NCBI RefSeq assembly: GCF_019393635.1
Contig: NC_057866.1
Location: 277,830,874-277,894,873 of the forward strand
Origin: Dromiciops gliroides
Lineage: Eukaryota > Chordata > Mammalia > Microbiotheria > Microbiotheriidae
DNA: 64,000 nt
Direction: 5' to 3'
This document shows, piece after piece, positions 47,106 through 58,054 of the stretch. The first letter of the stretch is position 1. Every line of letters starts with the position of its first letter. Both the position numbers and the translations under genes were made by a program. A model generated the notes under the pieces. It saw only the letters and a list, made by a program, of their open reading frames with translations. It was not told the DNA's origin and made no database searches.

Positions 47106-47586
47106 TTCCTCGTGCACTCCAATCTCATCTTCAACTCTTTTGTTTCCCTCCTAATCACCAGACTAGCCAGCTGAATTAACTTGTTCATTTAATTCTACCC
47201 TGTGCCTCCATTACACCCCGCCCCCAATAAATTTCATTTCTGCCGGGATTAAAGATTTACAGATGCTTTCCTCGTGAGAGGCAGACTGGCTGAGAGGCTA
47301 AAGAGGCAGCCTCAGAGCCAGCAAGACTTGGGTTCAGCTCCTTCCCTGATGTACCCTGGACCTAGGGTAGCCCTCTAAGACCATTAGTGGCAGAGAAGGT
47401 AGCAACCTGCACCAGTGGAGCGAGTTTCCTCCTCTGGGACTTTGCTAGACCAATAAAATCACAGACCTAGTCCCTATCTAAAGGCTTCATAGTGCACGAT
47501 TTATTATTCCCCTTTTAGAAATGGGCAAATAGACTGATTCAACTGATGCCGCTGGTCCATGTTGCCTAAACTGTTCTCCTTCATTC

Positions 47587-47736
47587 TTTTTTTTTTTTTT
47601 TGTGGGGTAGTGAGGGTTAAGTGACTTGCCCAGGGTTACACAGCTAGTAAGTGTCAAGTGTCTGATGCCGGATTTGAACCCAGGTCCTCCTGAATTCAGG
47701 GTTAATGCTTTATCCACTGCGCCACCTAGCTGCTCC
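47587..47736 (-). mobile_element. tRNA-derived SINE in SLC7A2 intron
   Basis: Antisense copy. Flanks tgttctccttcattct and tgttgtccttcattct are near-identical, a target-site duplication made in the repeat at 47,737-47,950. Confidence 0.92.
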
Positions 47737-47950
47737 CTGTTGTCCTTCATTCTCGAAGAGGACCAATGACATCATGGGTGATGTGTTGACTTGCGAGTGA
47801 ATTGGATGGATTTAAGTATGAAGTCATCAGCTTCACTTTCTCCTCCAGAATCATGGGGTGCAGTGACAAGAGCCCATGTGGGTCCCCAAATGTTAGAGGA
47901 TGACTGGAGATGGCCTTGGATACAGTGGGAGACTGTGGCCTTTTTTTTTA
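47737..47950 (+). repeat. unnamed repeat family A, copy 3
   Basis: tcgaagaggaccaatgacat, gtgttgacttgcgagtgaat and gaggatgactggagatggcc. It is the clearest copy and carries the SINE insertion at 47,587-47,736 at its 5' end. Confidence 0.7.
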
Positions 47951-48256
47951 ATCACTCTTTACATTTATTAACACTTGTCTTGTATTGGTTTTATGAACTG
48001 TGACCTTTTTAAGCTAACATCTGGTCTAGGTTTCAGTTTTGCCTAAGCAAAGAAGTGTGGAAGGTAGGATGGGAGGAAGGGTCTGGGAGCCATTCTGTTT
48101 CCTATGGGTCTTCTATTAGCTCAAAGGGCCTCTTGGACCAGCCACCTGGTAACCAGAGCCCCTCCCGAGGAGCTCTGCACATTCTGCAGAACCACTGGGA
48201 GGGAGGGAAGCAGCGCCAACAACTGGGGCCCCTGCCACTGTCCGGGAGGTACTTAC

Positions 48257-48365
48257 CGATAGCCATCCAGATGCTGAATCGGATCCACGTTTGTGCATTC
48301 AACTGGACCATGAGGTAAATGTTTACCAGGATGCTGACTGTGGGCAAAAATGGCAGCAGGGGCAC
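48257..48365 (-). CDS. SLC7A2: SLC7A2 exon, penultimate coding exon
   Basis: This 109-bp exon encodes [20 protein letters not shown] and [17 protein letters not shown], the last but one membrane region of CAT-2 and highly conserved. It starts in phase 0 after CCCTAG and ends with one base before GTAAGT. That base joins GC of the final exon to make the Gly of MAIG-FLIYFSYG. No disruption is seen. Confidence 0.95.
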
Positions 48366-48958
48366 CTAGGGACAGACAAGCCAACATAAGGCCCATATTT
48401 GGGAAGCCTCCAGACCTCTAATCAAGGCCATCTCTTCCCATTGCTTAAGAAGCCAGCCCCATCTGGGAGGGAGATTTCCTGCCCTGGAGTGCTCCCAAAG
48501 CCCTCCCTCCCCTGGCACACATTGTTCCCAGAGGCCCCAGAGCACTAGCCTCCATTCCTATCTCCCTGCATCTGCTTGTCCCATGCCTCAAAGCTACAGA
48601 TCCCGAATTCCTGGTCCCAGGAGCAAATCATGTGCATCCAGGACCTCCTAGGAAGGATCTGCCATAATTAAAATGACCTTGACCAGGAACCTAAGTGTGC
48701 CCATGAATCCTGCAGGGGTTGTCTCTATTATGCTTTCCATGTTTAACTTACATGCTCCTCCACAGAAAAAGTCCAAGGAGATATGGAGACACATGAAGCT
48801 AACACAAAGAAAGGCCAGCAGAGTATGAAGTGATCAGCTATGGCTGCATTAAAAAGATAATCAGGAGAACCAAACTTCACGAGTCCCCTGAGATTCAGAA
48901 GAGGCCACACAAACCAAATACATCGTCATGGTCATTATTCAGTTAAAACTGACACATC

Positions 48959-49098
48959 TTGGGGCAGCTAGGTGGCACAGTGGCTAAAGCACCAGCCCTG
49001 GATTTAGGAGGACCTGAGTTCAAATCCAGCCTCAGACACTTGACGTTTACTAGCTGTGTGACCCTGGGCAAGTCACTTAACCCTCATCATCCCGCAAA
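48959..49098 (+). mobile_element. tRNA-derived SINE
   Basis: Plus-strand copy flanked by ctgacacatctt on both sides, inserted at the start of an L1 fragment. Confidence 0.93.
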
Positions 49099-49104
49099 CA
49101 AACA

Positions 49105-49700
49105 CCTGACACATCTTCTGGGAAAATGATAAAAAGAATGTAAATCAAAACAACCCTGAGGTTTTAGCTCATACCCTGCAAATGAGCAAAAATGAGCAAA
49201 AATGACCCAAAATGACAATAGTCAATGTTGGAGGGGTTGTAGGAAGATAGGCACATGGATACATTCTTGGTGGAGCTGAGAAATGGTATAACCATTTGGA
49301 AAGCAATTTGGAATTATGCAAATAAAGTGACAATGAGGTCCATACCCTCTGAACCAGACTCCATTATTGGGTTCATAGCCAAGGAAACTACAGATTAAGA
49401 AGAAATTCCCCAGATACATGAAAATATTAATAACAACACTTTTTGTGATAGCTAAGAGTTGGAAACCAAGTAGATGCTCATCAATTGGGGAAAGGCTTAA
49501 ACAAATTATGGTACATGAATGTCATGTAATACTGATGGTGCTATAAGAAATGATGTGTGATGAATACAGGGAAGAATGGAAAGATCTACATTGACTGATG
49601 CAGAATGAAGTCAACAGAACCAGGAAAATATGGAGGATAATTACAATGTAAATAACAGACCAAAAAGTTAATTTAACAAGATTATAAAAACCAAGTATGA
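49105..49700 (+). mobile_element. L1 ORF2 end fragment
   Basis: Shows gacaatagtcaatgttggag, gcaatttggaattatgcaa and ataagaaatgatg landmarks. It is more diverged than 16,600-17,260 and lacks the 3' tail. Confidence 0.78.
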
Positions 49701-50104
49701 CTTGAATGAAGCCCAATCTGCCCCTTCATGAGAGCGGGAGGTCCAGGTGTCAGACATGGCACAGGTCTTAGGTCATTTTGGATGTACTGATTGGGTGTGC
49801 CAATTTTTCCCCTCTTTTTAAAAAAATACTATTTGATATATGGAATGGCTCACTGGGTGGTAGAATGATAAAGGGAGCAACTATGATGATCCAAAAAACC
49901 AAAGACATAAAAAAACTCATTAAAAAAAATGGACACCTCCTGGCTATGCGATTCTGGGCATAGTCACAGCCTCTCGTGGCACTGCAGAAAAGGTATGGCC
50001 TGCATTGGTAGAGGGTGCTTCCTCCTCTGGGAGTTCCCTCCACCAGTGAGGCCACAGGTCCAGACTGCAAATGAGAATGGGCATGAGACTAGAAATAGCT
50101 CACA

Positions 50105-50192
50105 GTCAAGGTGTGATTCAGAGACTTGCTCCCTAGGCATTGCTTCAGTGCCTGGCAATAGGAGGCATATAACAAATGCTTATACTTGACTT
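50105..50192 (+). mobile_element. L2 tail fragment
   Basis: cattgcttcagtgcctggca then aacaaatgcttatacttgac. Confidence 0.5.
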
Positions 50193-50819
50193 GTTCTCAC
50201 CACAGAGCTACAGGAAGTGATAGAAGGAGGGCAGCACGGAGCAGTGGTGCCCTGGGCACAAGTAACATGTGCCTAGAGAAGGAAGTGAGCTGGGCACCCA
50301 AAAAGACCTCAGAGGAACAGCTGGCTGGGGCAAGCACTGGCCTGGCATCTACCAACAGCCACAAAACCAGGTGTAGATGGGTCCACAGCACCTCCTCAGG
50401 TGGGGGATCTGGAGAATGGTCTAGCTAAAGCCTGCCTGGATGGGGGAGAAGCAGATGAACTACAATCTCCCTCAGGGGAGGAGTAGGGACCCAGACCTAC
50501 TGAAATAATAAAAAATCACTATGCTCAACATATAGAAGTTTGTTCTGAAAATAGCCAGCTGAGCAGCTTACAAGTGTCTGCCCTGGAAGTAGGAAGATGG
50601 CTCCTTCCAGAGGCCTAGGGCAGGGCTCCTTTCCACCAGTCTGGGGGAACATTTAGAGCTCAGAGGCTACTGAGTTTGATCCCTTCATTTTACTGAAAAG
50701 GAGGGAGGTCTAAAGGGGTGATGGGATCTGCCTAAGGTCACAGAGGTGGCCATCAGGATTGGAGCCCGAGTCCCCTCTCCAAATCAAGAGTCCTTTCTAT
50801 TGTATCAAGCTGGTTATAC

Positions 50820-51255
50820 ATGACGCTGGAGGGATGCTCTCAGAAAAACCTGGGAAGACTTACATGAACTGATGCAAAGTGAAATGAGCAGAACCAGGAG
50901 AACACTGTACATAGTAACAGCAACATTGTACTATGATCTACTATGAATAATCTAGTTATTTTCAGCAAGACAATGATCCAAGACAATTCTGTATGTTGTC
51001 CACCTCCAGAGAAATAACTGGTGGAGCCTGAAATGCAGACTGATGCTTATTTTTTGTTTACTTTCTCTATTTTTTTTTGTTTTAAATTTTTTGGGGGCTA
51101 TTTTCTTTGACTGACATGGAAATGCTTGCCTTCTCAATAAGGGGGGCAGGAAGAGAGGGAGAGAGAGAGAATTTGGAATTCAAAATTTGAAAAAAGAATG
51201 ATAAAATTGTTTTTACATGCAATTGGGAAAAAATAAAATATTAAATAATAAAAAA
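50820..51255 (+). mobile_element. L1 3' end
   Basis: From agaaaaacctgggaagactt to ttttacatgcaattgggaaa and an A-rich end. Confidence 0.82.
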
Positions 51256-51534
51256 AGAAATAACGCTGCAGCTAAGATGGGTCTTGTAACCGTCTGGGAG
51301 AATTTTCTTGGGGTGCTTCCCATGTTCCAAAGAGTATTTCTTTCTTTTCTTTTTTTTCCAAAGAACATTTCACAAAGAAATTATTTAATAGAAAATTAAG
51401 ACATTGGATTTCTATTAGGCCCAGTTTTTGAGACAGGAATAAGATTATATCTAAAAAGCAAAGACATAGACTAAACATGAGACCATAATAAAATTTACTA
51501 TTCATAGAAAGAAAGGAATGGGACAAAGAGATCA

Positions 51535-51665
51535 CCATTAGATTATACGCTTTTTGAGAATGGGGACCATGCCTTTCTTGTGTTGATTATTTCCCATTTA
51601 TCTTATACAGAGCTTGTTTGTACAAATGTGCTTACATGTTGTCTGCTCCATTAGATTGTGGGCTC
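51535..51665 (+). mobile_element. L2 tail fragment
   Basis: Shows ttgagaatggggaccatgcc and agagcttgtttgtacaaatg, between two L1 pieces. Confidence 0.6.
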
Positions 51666-51880
51666 CTGAGAAACAGGAGAAAATTGTATACAGTAACAGC
51701 AACATTGTATAATGATCAACTATGCTAGACTTAGCTCTTCTCAGCAATACAATGATCCAAGACAATGTCAAAAGACTCATGATGGAAAATGCTCTGCACA
51801 TTCAGAAAAAAACTATGGAGTCTGAATGAAGATTAAGGCATATTATTCTCACTTTTTTGTTTTTCCTTTTTCATGGTTTT
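51665..51880 (+). mobile_element. L1 3' fragment
   Basis: ttgtatacagtaacagcaac through agaaaaaaactatggagtct; the terminal part is missing and an L2 tail follows. Confidence 0.78.
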
Positions 51881-52339
51881 TCCCGGCACATAGTATGTGC
51901 TATAATCGATGCTTCCTGACTGGCACACTACTTTGCCTATCAGAGGGCTCCAAGTATTGGCTTAATTCAGTTCAATTCAATACTCAGCAAACATTTGTTA
52001 GAGTATGCTTCTGTGAGGTGCTGTGCTCCATACTAGTGATAAAAAAAAAATAGAAATGAAAAAGAGTCCCTGTCCTCAAGAAATTTAAATTCTTCTTTAA
52101 AGTGCCAACAAAGAGTCTTAAAGTTAATACCAGCTTATTTGAATTGGAGATCAGTGAGTCAGAAGCAGGGAGTGGGAGCACAGGAAGCAGGAGAGCTCCG
52201 CCAGGTCCACCCATCCACCCCCCAGGCCTCTGAACTATTCAGAAGGCATCGGTCATTTAACCTTCCTTCCCTTCCACAAGTCACGCTTTCTCCAAGTCCT
52301 CAAAGATGTCTTATCAGTGTTGGGGCTCTGAGCACTTAC

Positions 52340-52506
52340 CATAAAGGCTACTTTCTGATCATTCTGAGGCTGACTCCAGATGACAAGGATGATGATGACG
52401 ATAACTAAGATGAACACAGACAGAAGGCCAAGGCTCCACGGCTCCACATTGTAAATGGCATGAATGCTATGGGTCATCAGGATGCTGAGGCAGAGAATCA
52501 TGAATG
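52340..52506 (-). CDS. SLC7A2: SLC7A2 exon, two late membrane segments
   Basis: This 167-bp exon encodes AFMILCLSILMTHSIHAIYN, then VEPWSLGLLSV with a run of Ile, Leu and Val, and ends IWSQPQNDQKVAFM. The end matches the CAT-2 signature QPQNQQKVAFM; Ser replaces the usual Arg in IWRQPQN. The donor is ATG|GTAAGTGC. The acceptor is GGTGAAG|CATTC after the pyrimidine run TCTTTCCTTTCTCCC, a weaker 3' site than its neighbours, but it is the one that keeps the frame. The membrane segment is more diverged from placental CAT-2 than the upstream exons. Confidence 0.9.
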
Positions 52507-54212
52507 CTTCACCCAGGCCCAGGGAGAAAGGAAAGATAACAGCTCAGACCAATCACCCAGCAAAAGAGATCCCCTTTCATGGAAAGGGAAAGTTTTCTAA
52601 TACAATCCCCTGGTCACTGTCTAGGGAGGCAGCAAAGCACTCATGCTGGCTAGAAATCCAGTTTCAGAGTCAGGAAGATCCGTGTCCTGCCTCTGACCCA
52701 CACTAGATTCAGAGTGGAAAGGACTTTGGAAATCATCATGTCCAACTAATCCCCTCGTTTTAAAGAGAAACCCTGAAGCAAAAAGGCTTGGCTCAAAGTC
52801 ACTCAAGTATCAAGCATTTGAGGTAGAATTTCCATCTAGGACTTCTAGGTTTAAGACTCACAGAGTCAGAGTCCATATCTGCATTGGAAGAGGGAGCTCG
52901 CACACAAGGAGTTAAGTATGTAGATAAAATCACTAGGTTCTTTTTTTTCCATTAAAAAAAAAGGGTAAAGGTGGGGGGCAGCGAGGTGCTACAGTGGATA
53001 AAGCACCTGCCCTGGATTCAGGAGGACCTGAGTTCAAATTTGGCCTCAGACACTTGACACTTACTAGCTGTGTGACCCTGGGCAAGTCACTTAACTCTCA
53101 TTGCTCTGCCAAAAAAAAAAAAAGAAAGAAAGAAAGAAAAGAAAAGAAAAGAAAGGAAGAAAAAGAAGGCAAGTTTCACTAATAGAAGCTGGAGCTTTCT
53201 ATTATCCCTTTCATTGGCTTTCAATTTGAATTCTTCTGAGATGTAGTTGGGTAACTTCCCAAATGCAGTCCTGCCTGCTCTGCTGCCCGCCCGTGCTTCA
53301 GTTCTGGGTCCAGCTCCCTCACTGACCAAGTGGCATGCCATGGTTCGAGTCAAAAAAAAATTAAAAAAAAAAAGAGCTTTCCAAGAGTTGCTTTTCATCC
53401 ACCTTGTTTTCCCCCTGTGGATGGCCAGCCCAGTCTTTCCCCAGTACTCAGCTTTTGCTGAGGAAGATTTGTGCTCTGGAACTCAAAGGAATGAACAGTA
53501 TATTTGTCCTCTGAGAAAAAGGGCATTTAAAGAACTGCATCCTGACAATGGAATCCTTTGGTCTGGACCTCATATAGAACATGAGGTTGTGGAAATCCAG
53601 ATTTAGGTCCTCTAAAGGATCTTGGGGCCAGTCATCTAATCCTGGCCCCTCATTTTATAGCTGAAGAAATATGGGACCAGAGAATGAAAGTTGCTTGCTC
53701 AACATCACCCTGGTTACAAGGGTAGGAGGCTGGGCTGTGACTCCTGTTCCACCCCTCACCAAAGACCTAGCCTGGGGCCCCAGATCTGTTCTTCATGACA
53801 CTGTAGACTGCAGACCCATGTATATGCAAGGATACCATGGTGACCCCCAATAGATCCACCCTGCCCTATGCCTTGACTGCTCAGTATTGACTGGACCTGG
53901 AGGGGCAAGCTCTAACCCATCAGTGACTTAAAGGGGAGCATCGAGATGAGGGCTTGTGAGGGAGATTCTGGGCCTGGGAGTGCTCAGGTCATGTCTCTTT
54001 CTACATGGGCAGTATCTTTACTCAGGTTAGGCCACCAACAGCTTCATCCACATCCACGGGTGCATTCTTGTCCACTGTGTGGCTCCACCCTACAGTGGCA
54101 GTGGCCAGCCCCCCTCCTTCAAAGTACTTCCAGCCAACTCTGCTCCAATCACTAGTCAAGGTGGCCACTTATGGTGGAGTGTGGGTCTTCCTAACTGGTG
54201 AAGAGGACTCAC
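52507..54212 (-). other. SLC7A2 intron
   Basis: This 1.7-kb intron contains one SINE with an AAAG tail at 52,974-53,170 and MIR-like relics near 52,690-52,840 and 53,600-53,730. The rest shows nothing I can name. Confidence 0.7.
52974..53170 (+). mobile_element. tRNA-derived SINE with AAAG-type tail
   Basis: The tail after ctctgcc has turned into AAAGA/AAAAG/GGAAG repeats, an early stage of the expansion seen at 23,590 and 41,041. Confidence 0.9.
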
Positions 54213-54376
54213 CCAGCAGTGCCACCAAACAGCTCACAAGAGACCCCGACCGATGGGTGGGCAACCTAGGGCCCTTACTGTTCTTGGATTCTAGTAGTAT
54301 GCCTGTGGTTGGGTCAGAGGTCAAGGCTTCCTTCTCCGGGCAACATTTCATCTGGTGAATCAAGCTGGGCTGGTAC
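54213..54376 (-). CDS. SLC7A2: SLC7A2 exon, large cytoplasmic loop (shortened)
   Basis: This 164-bp exon encodes RYQPSLIHQMKCCPEKEALT, then a variable stretch and PTHRSGSLVSCLVALLG. The start (human RYQPGL...KCSPEK) and end (PTQQSASLVSFLVGFL) align with the large intracellular loop of CAT-2. From memory the human loop is about 13-14 residues longer, so the middle has contracted and diverged. The acceptor is GGAACAG|GTACC and the donor CTGCTGG|GTGAGT, with phase 2 in and phase 1 out. The frame is open with good splice sites, so it looks functional, but it is the most diverged exon of the set. Confidence 0.88.
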
Positions 54377-54797
54377 CTGTTCCCAAGCACAGACTGTATC
54401 ATTACCTTGACATGAATCCTCCCTCTGTCCCATACCACCTGTGTGACCTTGGATAAGTCACTGTACCCTGATACCTTCTAGGGTCATAGGTCTGTGACAA
54501 TGGCTTAAGAATGATGCTTTAGGTTACACATAGCTTTGTCAGGGACCAGTCAAACCCAAGTGTTCCCACCTCTAGATCCAACAATTTTTTCAGCAAACCA
54601 CAGAGCCTCCTGAAGTGCACAATGTGGGCCTTGAACCCACTACCCAGAGCATAAGATATACGGTGTTCTTTCTACACCTTCAAGCTAATCCAGTCTGGCA
54701 GTTCTCGAGCTATCTGCACAGACTCAAATCTCCAACCAGGATGAGGAGGAGGAGATATGAGAAGAAAGGGGGTGAAGCTGGGGAATGAGGAGCCCAC

Positions 54798-54900
54798 CTG
54801 AGGATGAGAACACAAGCAGCCACAAGCGAATAGGCCAGGAGGGTCCCAATAGACATCATGTCCACCAGAGCCTTCAAGTCAAAGAGGAAGGCCATGACCG
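54798..54900 (-). CDS. SLC7A2: SLC7A2 exon, [20 protein letters not shown]
   Basis: This 103-bp constant exon follows the alternative pair and encodes [20 protein letters not shown] and [15 protein letters not shown], an almost invariant CAT block containing a membrane segment. The acceptor is TCTACACAG|CGGTC and the donor ATCCTCAG|GTGGGC. The first alanine codon is completed by the G carried from either alternative exon. A long (CU)n(AC)n tract ends about 95 nt before this acceptor in the transcript (see 54,996-55,094). Confidence 0.95.
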
Positions 54901-54993
54901 CTGTGTAGAGAGAAGCAAACACAATCAATCAAAGCCCTCAGCTTGTCACAAAAGGCTGCTAATTTAGTAACAGCTGGCTATGGGGCTGGGGCG

Positions 54994-55097
<104 letters not shown>

Positions 55098-55648
55098 GCA
55101 AACAAAACTATCTTCAGATGCTGGAAGGAACCACAGATGCCACCCAGACTAACTTAATTATTCTACAGAAGAGGAAATGGAGGGCAGACAAACACATGGT
55201 TTTGACCAAGGACCCATGGATGACCCTCATCTTACTTACAGAGAAGGGGATGGGCAGCCCAAGGTCAGGTAAAGGACTCCATTCTGGAGCTGAAAGGTCT
55301 CTTCAGAGACCATGAAATCCAGTCCTCTGTACTGTCGAGATACTATGGTTCATGGAGAGGAGGGGACAAGTGCAGGGTCACACAGGGAGTGTGGCAAAAA
55401 GGTAAGAGGTTAAAAAACAAAAACCTTGCTGGAGGATGCTGGGAACACTCATTGTCTTGGACTTTCCAGCTGATGGGAGCCAAGAAAATTCAGTTTCATC
55501 AATCCCCAGCTGTGTTCTGAGAGAGCTAAGTATCTACCTACAGCTGGAGCCCCCACTCTTGGGGGGCACTTTGCCAGCCTCCATGGGGTTTCTGAGTGGT
55601 TCAGAGAGAGGAAGGAAGCTCTCTCAGCTGATTCAAAGTGATACAGTC

Positions 55649-55795
55649 GGGGCAGCTAGGTGGTGCAGTGGATAAAACATGGGCCATGGATTCAGGAGGA
55701 CCTGAGTTCAAATCCGGCCTCAGACACTTGACACTTACTAGCTGTGGGACCCTGGGCAAGTCACTTAACCTGTATTGCCCCTCAAAAAAAAAAAA
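55649..55795 (+). mobile_element. tRNA-derived SINE
   Basis: Full-length plus-strand copy with A12 tail, in the intron after the alternative SLC7A2 exons. Confidence 0.92.
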
Positions 55796-56544
55796 GAGCT
55801 GTTATTAAAAGGTGACCTAACAGCAGGCAGAGTTTAGTTTCAAATAAAGACCATTTTAGCAAAATGACACTTAGATTAACTTGGAGAGGCACTACCTGGG
55901 GTGAGGATAGGCTTGAATTAGATGCCCACCCCTGACCCTAATCTTAGCCATGTGACCCTGGGCATCCCTGAGGCTCCCATGAGCTAAGCTATCTGCAAAT
56001 GTTAAATGGCTTGGTCCAGAGGAGGCCCGGCTAGCTGGCACCCTGGGGTGTTCATAGACCACTGGATCCCTCAATCATTGTATGCTTGGCAATAATGCCC
56101 ACACGACCTCTCTGGGACTCCCCATCCTCCTCCTGTAAAACGGGGGACTTGAGCCACCTCCTCGGAGGTCCCTTCTGGCTTAAGAGCAAGAACCCGAGGT
56201 ACGCTCCCCTCGCCTGGACTTCAGCTTCCTCCGCTTCAAGATGAGCCTGGATGGCCCCTAAGGCCCCTCTTAGCTTTAGGACTGAATAATCGAATTTGCC
56301 AAGGGAAAAATGAAGGTTTTCCAGCAGACCCTATTGTGCTACCAAGGGAACATAGATCCTGGTACTGGATATCCCCAGATCCCCAGATCAAGAGACAGGA
56401 TTGGGCCAACTGATCCCAAAGGTCCCTTCCAGCTCTGAGGCCTCCTGAGGCCTTCTCCTCACTACATCGGAGTGGAATGTGTCTGTGAGCCGTGGATGTA
56501 TGAGTGGGCGGCACCTGGGCAGTCCAGCTCCAGGGAGGAGAGAG

Positions 56545-56547
<3 letters not shown>

Positions 56548-56588
<41 letters not shown>

Positions 56589-56611
56589 TGTGTGTGTGAG
56601 AGAGAGAGAGA
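56548..56611. repeat. compound (TG)n(AG)n microsatellite
   Basis: Second such tract in the same SLC7A2 intron, with one gagtg interruption. Confidence 0.96.
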
Positions 56612-57541
56612 CCTTGCTAACACACTGAGCTGGCAGAGGGCCCAGAGGGAGAACTCACTCGTGCCACTCCTCTCCTGCCCGCCTTGGATGTGCACATCCA
56701 GGGCCTGGACCTGCATGGCTGCCCTAGGACTGCCCTTCTAGATGGGTTGCTGGATTGACCTGGAGAGGCCAGTCAGAGAGGTGGAGTCTGCTTTTCTCAG
56801 ACAGCTCTTTGGAGGTGGGGAGGCTCATGGAGGACATGGAATGGATGCTTTTCCCATGGTAGGAGCCTCTACCTTTGAGATGACAGCCTGGCTGGCATCT
56901 ATTCCCAGGGAAGCTCACCAAAGCAACGGGGAGCAAAGGAATGGGGGGCCAAGTCCCATGGCATTTCTGAGAGAACCCTAAAGGGTTAGGATTCTTCTGC
57001 CCCTAACCTGGCATGTTTCCAGGAAAAAAAGGACCAAACACATGGGTGGGGGGATGGAGATGAGGGTGGGTTAGAGGCCTAAGCTGGGTTAATGTCACAG
57101 CATTATTTCAAAACCAATGGGAAAACCACAAGCCAATTCTCCTGCTTGATTTTTAGATGATTAAATAATTAGCCTTGAATTAGATTGCAGAGAATCAACT
57201 GGGTGAGTAATTCCCAGGGATCGATTTCTCCAGATCATTTTCTATCTACTTAATATACCCAGAAAAATTCACCATTTCAGTCATTTTTTTAAGAGACTGA
57301 AAGCACTGAAAAAACCCCCCAAAGCTAAAACCTGCTTGCAAAGGGTTAAATCATTTCTGGATCCCAGGGATCCCGCCACCGAGTTCCTGCTGCAGGGCAT
57401 CGCAGCTGTCTGTGCCCTTCTCATTCATCTGCCAGAGATTCTCTTCCCCTGCATGCAGAGCAGGCACGCCCCTCTAGGGAAGGTCCATGCATTGTGGTGC
57501 TTGCTGGGAGTGCCAAAGAAACCTGGATTTGTAAAGCTTAC

Positions 57542-57678
57542 CGGAAATGACCCCTGCCGTCAATGTGGCGGCCCATGGTGACTGCTTGTTGCTTAATTGG
57601 CCAAGAAATTTAAACAGTAAGCCATCCCGGGCCATGGCAAAGAGAATTCGGGGCAAAGGGAACATAGAGCCGAGAAGA
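57542..57678 (-). CDS. SLC7A2: SLC7A2 alternative exon, CAT-2A type
   Basis: This is the second alternative exon, encoding [20 protein letters not shown] and then [20 protein letters not shown]. It is the CAT-2A (low-affinity, liver-type) version: Arg replaces the Glu of the CAT-2B exon in AMARDG, and it is one codon shorter (137 versus 140 bp). The acceptor is TATTTTAG|TCTT and the donor ATTTCCG|GTAAGC. Entry and exit phases match the CAT-2B exon, so either alone joins 60,934-61,156 to 54,798-54,900 in frame. Including both would shift the frame. Confidence 0.93.
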
Positions 57679-57914
57679 CTAAAATAGAAAAATGCAGAAT
57701 TGAAGAACAAGTCATTCCATGGTGGAAACACAAGAACCCACACGGGTGGGCCGGAGCACTGTGGGAGGACCTGGACAAGACATCAGGATCTTAGAGAGAC
57801 ACACAACCACATTTCATCAGCACCTTTCTGGGTAGGAGCGACGCAGGCATTTTTACTCGTCCCCCCTGTTCTTGGCCAAAGGCTCCCCTCTCCCAAAAGC
57901 CAACTGGGTCTCAC

Positions 57915-58054
57915 CTGCCACGGAACCTGATGTCATAGTAGCTGCGGACGGACTCTTCGTTTTGGGGTGGATTTTAGCTAAGAATTGGAAAAGCAAACCA
58001 TCTTCTGCCATAGCATAGATTACCCGCGGCATTGGGAATATGGATCCAAGGAGA
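57915..58054 (-). CDS. SLC7A2: SLC7A2 alternative exon, CAT-2B type
   Basis: This is the first of two homologous alternative exons. It encodes [20 protein letters not shown] and then [20 protein letters not shown]. In known mammals this exon makes CAT-2B, the high-affinity, inducible isoform. The Glu in AMAEDG is the CAT-2B state at a position reported to affect substrate affinity. The acceptor is CATTCAG|TCTC and the donor GGCAG|GTGAGA. At 140 bp it takes two bases in and passes one out, the same phases as its partner. The partner begins 236 bp downstream in the transcript. The C-terminal half ([19 protein letters not shown]) is more diverged than the first half, but the frame is open. Confidence 0.93.

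Larger units (their letters stand above)
48366..52339 (-). other. SLC7A2 intron, L1-rich
   Basis: This intron between the VAFM and VPLLPF exons holds three sense-of-plus L1 3' fragments, one SINE and L2 tails. 48,370-48,950 and 50,200-50,810 are unique-looking with no feature I recognise. Confidence 0.75.
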
